This document shows, piece after piece, positions 61,074 to 64,000 of a stretch of DNA of 64,000 bases. Source of the DNA: Lachnospiraceae bacterium (lineage in GTDB: Bacteria; Bacillota; Clostridia; Lachnospirales; Lachnospiraceae). The stretch's first letter is position 1. The number at the start of each line of letters is the position of its first letter. The stretch is from NCBI GenBank assembly GCA_015056905.1, contig SVFI01000006.1:1-64000 (forward strand), written 5' to 3'. A model generated the notes under the pieces. That model saw only the letters and a program-made list of their open reading frames with translations. It was not told the origin of the DNA and searched no databases. A program made the position numbers and the translations under genes.

Positions 61074-61233
61074 TGGGGTATGGAGAGAAATATTTCTTTC
61101 TAATACCCCGTTTTTGGTGTTTTTTTCATGGAAATTTATTTCAACGGGGTATGGAGCATAGAAGCTGATGCTCTCTGCCCCGCTTTTTTAGTTTTCGGGG
61201 TATTATGGAAGTATAAATAAATTTGGTACCCCA
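61074..61233 (+). repeat. Three-hairpin repeat element, copy B
   Basis: Hairpins at 61074-61110, 61145-61182 and 61196-61233, with GGGGTA(T)-type left arms and (A)TACCCC-type right arms. The first two are each followed by TTTTT. Spacers are 34 and 13 nt, exactly as in copy A at 46915-47076, and both copies end in a GGGCT just after the last arm. It follows the GH5 gene and its own terminator, so it is not needed as a simple terminator. Confidence 0.8.
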
Positions 61234-61409
61234 CGGGCTTGTGATTAGCTATGTTTCTATCCTTCTGTTCTTTTATTCTTTTATTCTTTTAATTATTCGG
61301 TTATCTATTCTACTATGCGCTTGTTTTTAAATTCTATTCGCTATTTTCATTTGCTTTTTTTTATTATTGTTTGTGTATAGTGTGTTTGAGGTCATATACA
61401 CCTGCAAGG

Positions 61410-61439
61410 TTGACATAATATATGTTTACATAATTATAA
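61410..61439 (+). promoter_or_regulatory. Possible promoter of the 45-codon frame
   Basis: TTGACA, 18 bp, TTATAA in an otherwise empty region, about 30 bp before the ATG at 61470. Confidence 0.4.
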
Positions 61440-61469
61440 AAAACAAACGATACTAAATTATAAAATAGC

Positions 61470-61607
61470 ATGGAAAATACTAGATATAGTTCTGATTGGT
61501 CAAGAAAAACACAAGATTATGTATTACAGAAAACACAAGAAAGAACAAGAGATATTTATATGATTTGGAAGGGAGAAGGGAAAATTAAAAAAATCAAAAT
61601 TAAATAG
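61470..61607 (+). CDS. Possible small gene, 45 codons
   Basis: ATG at 61470 opens 45 codons (MENTRYSSDWSRKTQDYVLQ at the start, IWKGEGKIKKIKIK at the end) before TAG. A promoter-like TTGACA...TTATAA lies just upstream, but no ribosome site was seen. The sequence looks like a helical basic peptide or a fragment of a larger gene. Low confidence: open frames of this length are frequent by chance in AT-rich DNA. Confidence 0.25.
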   Translation: MENTRYSSDWSRKTQDYVLQKTQERTRDIYMIWKGEGKIKKIKIK

Positions 61608-61806
61608 CGCGCGGTACAGAAGTTGAAAATACAAGAAAAATAGAAAAATGACATTTTTGTCGCGAAAAATGTTATCCGAACCGGTCAATACTTTTAAAAA
61701 TATTAAAAACACAAGCTATTTAACAAGAGATTTACATAACGCGGAAAAGGAATTGAAAAACAGGTAACCATAACACAAAATCGCGGTTTTAAAGGTTAAA
61801 TAACAC

Positions 61807-61824
61807 CACCACAAGATATTGTGG
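61807..61824. promoter_or_regulatory. Palindrome upstream of purL, possible operator
   Basis: ACCACAA, GATA, TTGTGGT with a half-site CCACAAGATA repeated at 61841-61850. It is about 80 bp upstream of the purL promoter. Confidence 0.45.
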
Positions 61825-61905
61825 TAAGAGATTACGTTAACCACAAGATAAAAACAAATGCAAATAAAATAACGGTCGAAATATAAAGTAAGTTGATGCA
61901 ATAGG

Positions 61906-61933
61906 TTGAAAAAACACGAAGTTTTTGTATAAT
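61906..61933 (+). promoter_or_regulatory. Likely promoter of purL
   Basis: TTGAAA, 16 bp, TATAAT, about 70 bp before the start. An imperfect inverted repeat TATGT...ACATA (61952-61972) follows in the leader and may be an operator. The canonical purine riboswitch or PurR box was not recognised. Confidence 0.6.
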
Positions 61934-62000
61934 AAAAATGGTATGTTCTAAAGTACGACATAAATAATAGGAAAACATTAAAAAACGGAGGAGTCATCAG

Positions 62001-64000
62001 ATGGCTGAAGTAAGACGTATCTATGTAGAGAAGAAAGAGGATTTTGCGGTAAAGGCAAAAGAACTGCACGAGGATCTGAAGAATTATCTCGGAATGAATG
62101 ACATTGAGAAAGTCAGAGTACTGATTCGTTACGATGTAGAAAATATTTCGGATGAGACGTATAAGAGAGCGTGTCAGACGGTGTTCAGCGAGCCGCCGGT
62201 TGATATTTTGTATGAGGAGAGTTTTGATGTGGCAGACGGTGCACGTGTATTCTCCGTGGAATATTTACCGGGACAGTTTGACCAGAGAGCCGATTCGGCA
62301 GTACAGTGTGTGAAGTTCTTGAAAGAGGACGAGGAACCGATTATCCAGACTGCGATTACGTATGTGCTGGAAGGAAAGGTGACAGATGAAGAGTTTGAGA
62401 AGATTAAAGCATACTGTATCAATCCGGTAGATTCCAGAGAAACAGGAATGAAAAAACCGGAAACTCTTGTTTCAGACTTTAAAGAGCCGGATGATGTAGT
62501 TATATTTGACGGATTCAAGGATATGGCAGAAGCAGACCTGAAAGATTTGTATGATTCTTTGGGACTTGCTATGACATTTAAAGATTTCCTTCATATCCAG
62601 AATTATTTCAAAAATGAAGAAAACAGAGACCCGTCCATGACGGAAATCAGAGTACTTGATACGTACTGGTCTGACCACTGTCGTCACACAACATTCTCGA
62701 CAGAGCTTAAGGACGTTGCATTTGATGAAGGATATTACAATGCTCCGATTGTGGAGACGTATGAGAACTATCTTGCTACAAGAGAAGAAATTTTTAAAGG
62801 AAGAGATGATAAATTCGTATGTCTGATGGACCTTGCTCTCATGGCGATGCGCAAGCTCAAAAAGGAAGGCAAGCTTGATGACATGGAAGAGTCAGAAGAA
62901 ATCAATGCATGTTCCATCGTTGTTCCGGTAGAAATGGACGGAAAGACAGAAGAGTGGCTGATTTTCTTTAAAAATGAGACACATAACCATCCGACGGAGA
63001 TTGAACCGTTCGGTGGAGCTGCGACATGTCTCGGCGGTGCCATCCGTGACCCGCTTTCAGGCCGTGGTTATGTATATCAGGCAATGCGTATTACAGGTGC
63101 AGCGGATCCGACTGTTCCTGTGACAGATACAATGAAAGGTAAACTTTCACAGAAGAAACTCGTTCGCGGAGCTGCGAGCGGATATTCTTCTTACGGTAAC
63201 CAGATTGGACTTGCAACAGGCTATGTCAAAGAGCTGTATCATCCGAATTATGTGGCAAAGAGAATGGAAATCGGAGCAGTTATGGGGGCTGCCCCGAGAA
63301 AGAATGTTATCCGTGAGACATCCGACCCGGGAGATATCATCGTTCTTCTCGGCGGACGCACGGGACGTGACGGCTGCGGTGGTGCGACAGGCTCTTCCAA
63401 AGTGCACACAACAAGCTCTATCGAAACCTGCGGTGCGGAAGTACAGAAGGGTAACGCACCGACAGAGCGTAAGATTCAGAGATTGTTCCGCCGCGAGGAA
63501 GTCAGCCGCCTGATTAAAAAATGTAACGACTTTGGTGCAGGTGGTGTGTCAGTAGCTATCGGAGAACTTGCTCCGGGTCTTGTCGTAGATCTTGATAAAG
63601 TTCCGAAGAAATATGCAGGTCTTGACGGTACAGAACTTGCGATTTCCGAATCCCAGGAACGTATGGCAGTTGTGGTTGACCCGTCGAATGTGGACGAGTT
63701 CATGAAATATGCAGATGAAGAAAACCTTGAAGCAGTAAAGGTGGCTACGGTAACAGCAGAGCCGAGACTTGTGCTTTCATGGAGAGGAAAAGAAATCGTT
63801 AATCTTTCCAGAGCATTCCTCGACACAAACGGTGCGCATCAGGAAACTTCTGTGAAAGTAGATATGCCAAGTCCGGAGGAGAACTACTTCAAGAAGGTTT
63901 CTATCGATAAAGTAGCGGAAGATGTGAAAGCAGGAAACGTAAAAGGTGCGATTCTCGATACTTTAAATGATTTGAATGTCTGCAGCCAGAAAGGTCTTGT
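62001..64000 (+). CDS. purL: Phosphoribosylformylglycinamidine synthase (large, cut by window end)
   Basis: Converts FGAR and glutamine to FGAM in purine synthesis. 666 codons are visible and no stop is met. It begins MAEVRRIYVEKKEDFAVKAK with a PurS-like domain, then the FGAM-synthase core DTYWSDHCRHTTFSTELKD near residue 215, ETHNHPTEIEPFGGAATCLGGAIRDPLSGRGYVYQAMR near residue 326, and GGRTGRDGCGGATGSSK near residue 450. This fits the large fused form of Clostridia, about 1,250 residues, whose C-terminal glutaminase domain would lie beyond the window. GGAGGAG lies 8 bases upstream of the ATG. The purO and AICAR formyltransferase genes are 50 kb away. Confidence 0.95.
   Translation, partial: MAEVRRIYVEKKEDFAVKAKELHEDLKNYLGMNDIEKVRVLIRYDVENISDETYKRACQTVFSEPPVDILYEESFDVADGARVFSVEYLPGQFDQRADSAVQCVKFLKEDEEPIIQTAITYVLEGKVTDEEFEKIKAYCINPVDSRETGMKKPETLVSDFKEPDDVVIFDGFKDMAEADLKDLYDSLGLAMTFKDFLHIQNYFKNEENRDPSMTEIRVLDTYWSDHCRHTTFSTELKDVAFDEGYYNAPIVETYENYLATREEIFKGRDDKFVCLMDLALMAMRKLKKEGKLDDMEESEEINACSIVVPVEMDGKTEEWLIFFKNETHNHPTEIEPFGGAATCLGGAIRDPLSGRGYVYQAMRITGAADPTVPVTDTMKGKLSQKKLVRGAASGYSSYGNQIGLATGYVKELYHPNYVAKRMEIGAVMGAAPRKNVIRETSDPGDIIVLLGGRTGRDGCGGATGSSKVHTTSSIETCGAEVQKGNAPTERKIQRLFRREEVSRLIKKCNDFGAGGVSVAIGELAPGLVVDLDKVPKKYAGLDGTELAISESQERMAVVVDPSNVDEFMKYADEENLEAVKVATVTAEPRLVLSWRGKEIVNLSRAFLDTNGAHQETSVKVDMPSPEENYFKKVSIDKVAEDVKAGNVKGAILDTLNDLNVCSQKGL

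Larger units (their letters stand above)
61234..61905. other. Long AT-rich noncoding region before purL
   Basis: 670 bases of AT-rich sequence. It holds a TTCTTTTA-type microrepeat (61266-61290), repeated AAACACAAG words (61507, 61531, 61708), a hairpin ACATTTTT/AAAAATGT (61650-61671) and a palindrome ACCACAA-GATA-TTGTGGT (61807-61824). Nothing else convincing, apart from the small possible gene at 61470. Confidence 0.6.

Noticed and set aside
61716-62069. A 117-codon reverse frame rich in Phe, Tyr and Leu
   Set aside because: It overlaps the purL promoter, ribosome site and start on the other strand and has no ribosome site of its own.

Overview
The window looks like chromosome from a low-GC, spore-forming, butyrate-producing anaerobe of the Clostridia, most likely a Lachnospiraceae gut bacterium. 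The signs are the end of a butyryl-CoA electron-transfer operon (etfB-etfA), a phosphate butyryltransferase/butyrate kinase pair, an alpha/beta small acid-soluble spore protein, a frameshifted prfB, cellobiose and glycogen phosphorolysis, and tRNA genes without encoded CCA. No species is claimed. No complete mobile element, CRISPR array or prophage was seen.

Layout. 1-1.9 kb: etfBA. 1.9-6.6 kb: an Rpn-like nuclease with a tandem-repeat coiled-coil tail, then a YARHG lipoprotein and a ketopantoate-reductase-family gene. 6.6-9.3 kb: a reverse operon of a C_GCAxxG protein, a membrane-linked lipase-like hydrolase and a membrane protein. 9.4-11.3 kb: IMP cyclohydrolase and AICAR formyltransferase as two separate genes. 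11.5-13.3 kb: a Na/phosphate symporter with a PhoU-like tail. 13.5-15.5 kb: ptb-buk. 15.7-19.4 kb: secA-prfB. 19.5-22.2 kb: tRNA-Arg, a MerR regulator and cardiolipin synthase. 22.3-28.7 kb: cellobiose phosphorylase diverging from a sugar ABC importer, with the same 15-bp operator-like motif just downstream of both promoters. 28.9-31.1 kb: a PrsA-like foldase, a YesL-like protein and a DUF1700 protein. 31.4-35.0 kb: an Asn-rich micropeptide, an RNA methyltransferase, an amidase-like protein, rdgB and a YfcE-like phosphodiesterase. 35.0-35.8 kb: seven tRNA genes. 35.8-40.2 kb: an accessory-looking patch with a partial tRNA-Leu copy, three inverted repeats, a frameshifted small gene and an ECF sigma/anti-sigma pair. 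40.2-46.8 kb: a large secreted DUF5722-type protein, glgP and malQ. 47.1-49.5 kb: a CYTH protein, a DJ-1 protein, a DUF975 protein and SASP. 49.8-58.2 kb: tig-clpP-clpX-lon-engB, an AI-2E-family membrane protein and a D-2-hydroxyacid dehydrogenase. 58.2-61.0 kb: two small proteins, a Ca/Na antiporter and a cytosolic GH5 glucanase. 62.0 kb to the end: purL, cut by the window edge.

How the genes fit together. Cellobiose import with phosphorolysis, an intracellular GH5 enzyme, glycogen phosphorylase and 4-alpha-glucanotransferase all feed glucose phosphates into fermentation. etfBA and ptb-buk mark a butyrate route that ends by substrate-level ATP formation. tig-clpP-clpX-lon is a protein quality-control block.

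The most unusual signal is a noncoding element of about 160 bp, present twice (46915-47076 and 61074-61233). Each copy has three consecutive hairpins with GGGGTA/TACCCC-type arms. The gaps between hairpins are the same in both copies (34 and 13 nt), while the inner stems differ in sequence but still pair. It is not recognised as a known family. Other points of interest are a tRNA-Leu 3' fragment 0.57 kb from the intact gene, a secreted DUF5722 protein with possible clan GH-A catalytic glutamates, and an amidase-like protein with Asn at the usual catalytic Glu.
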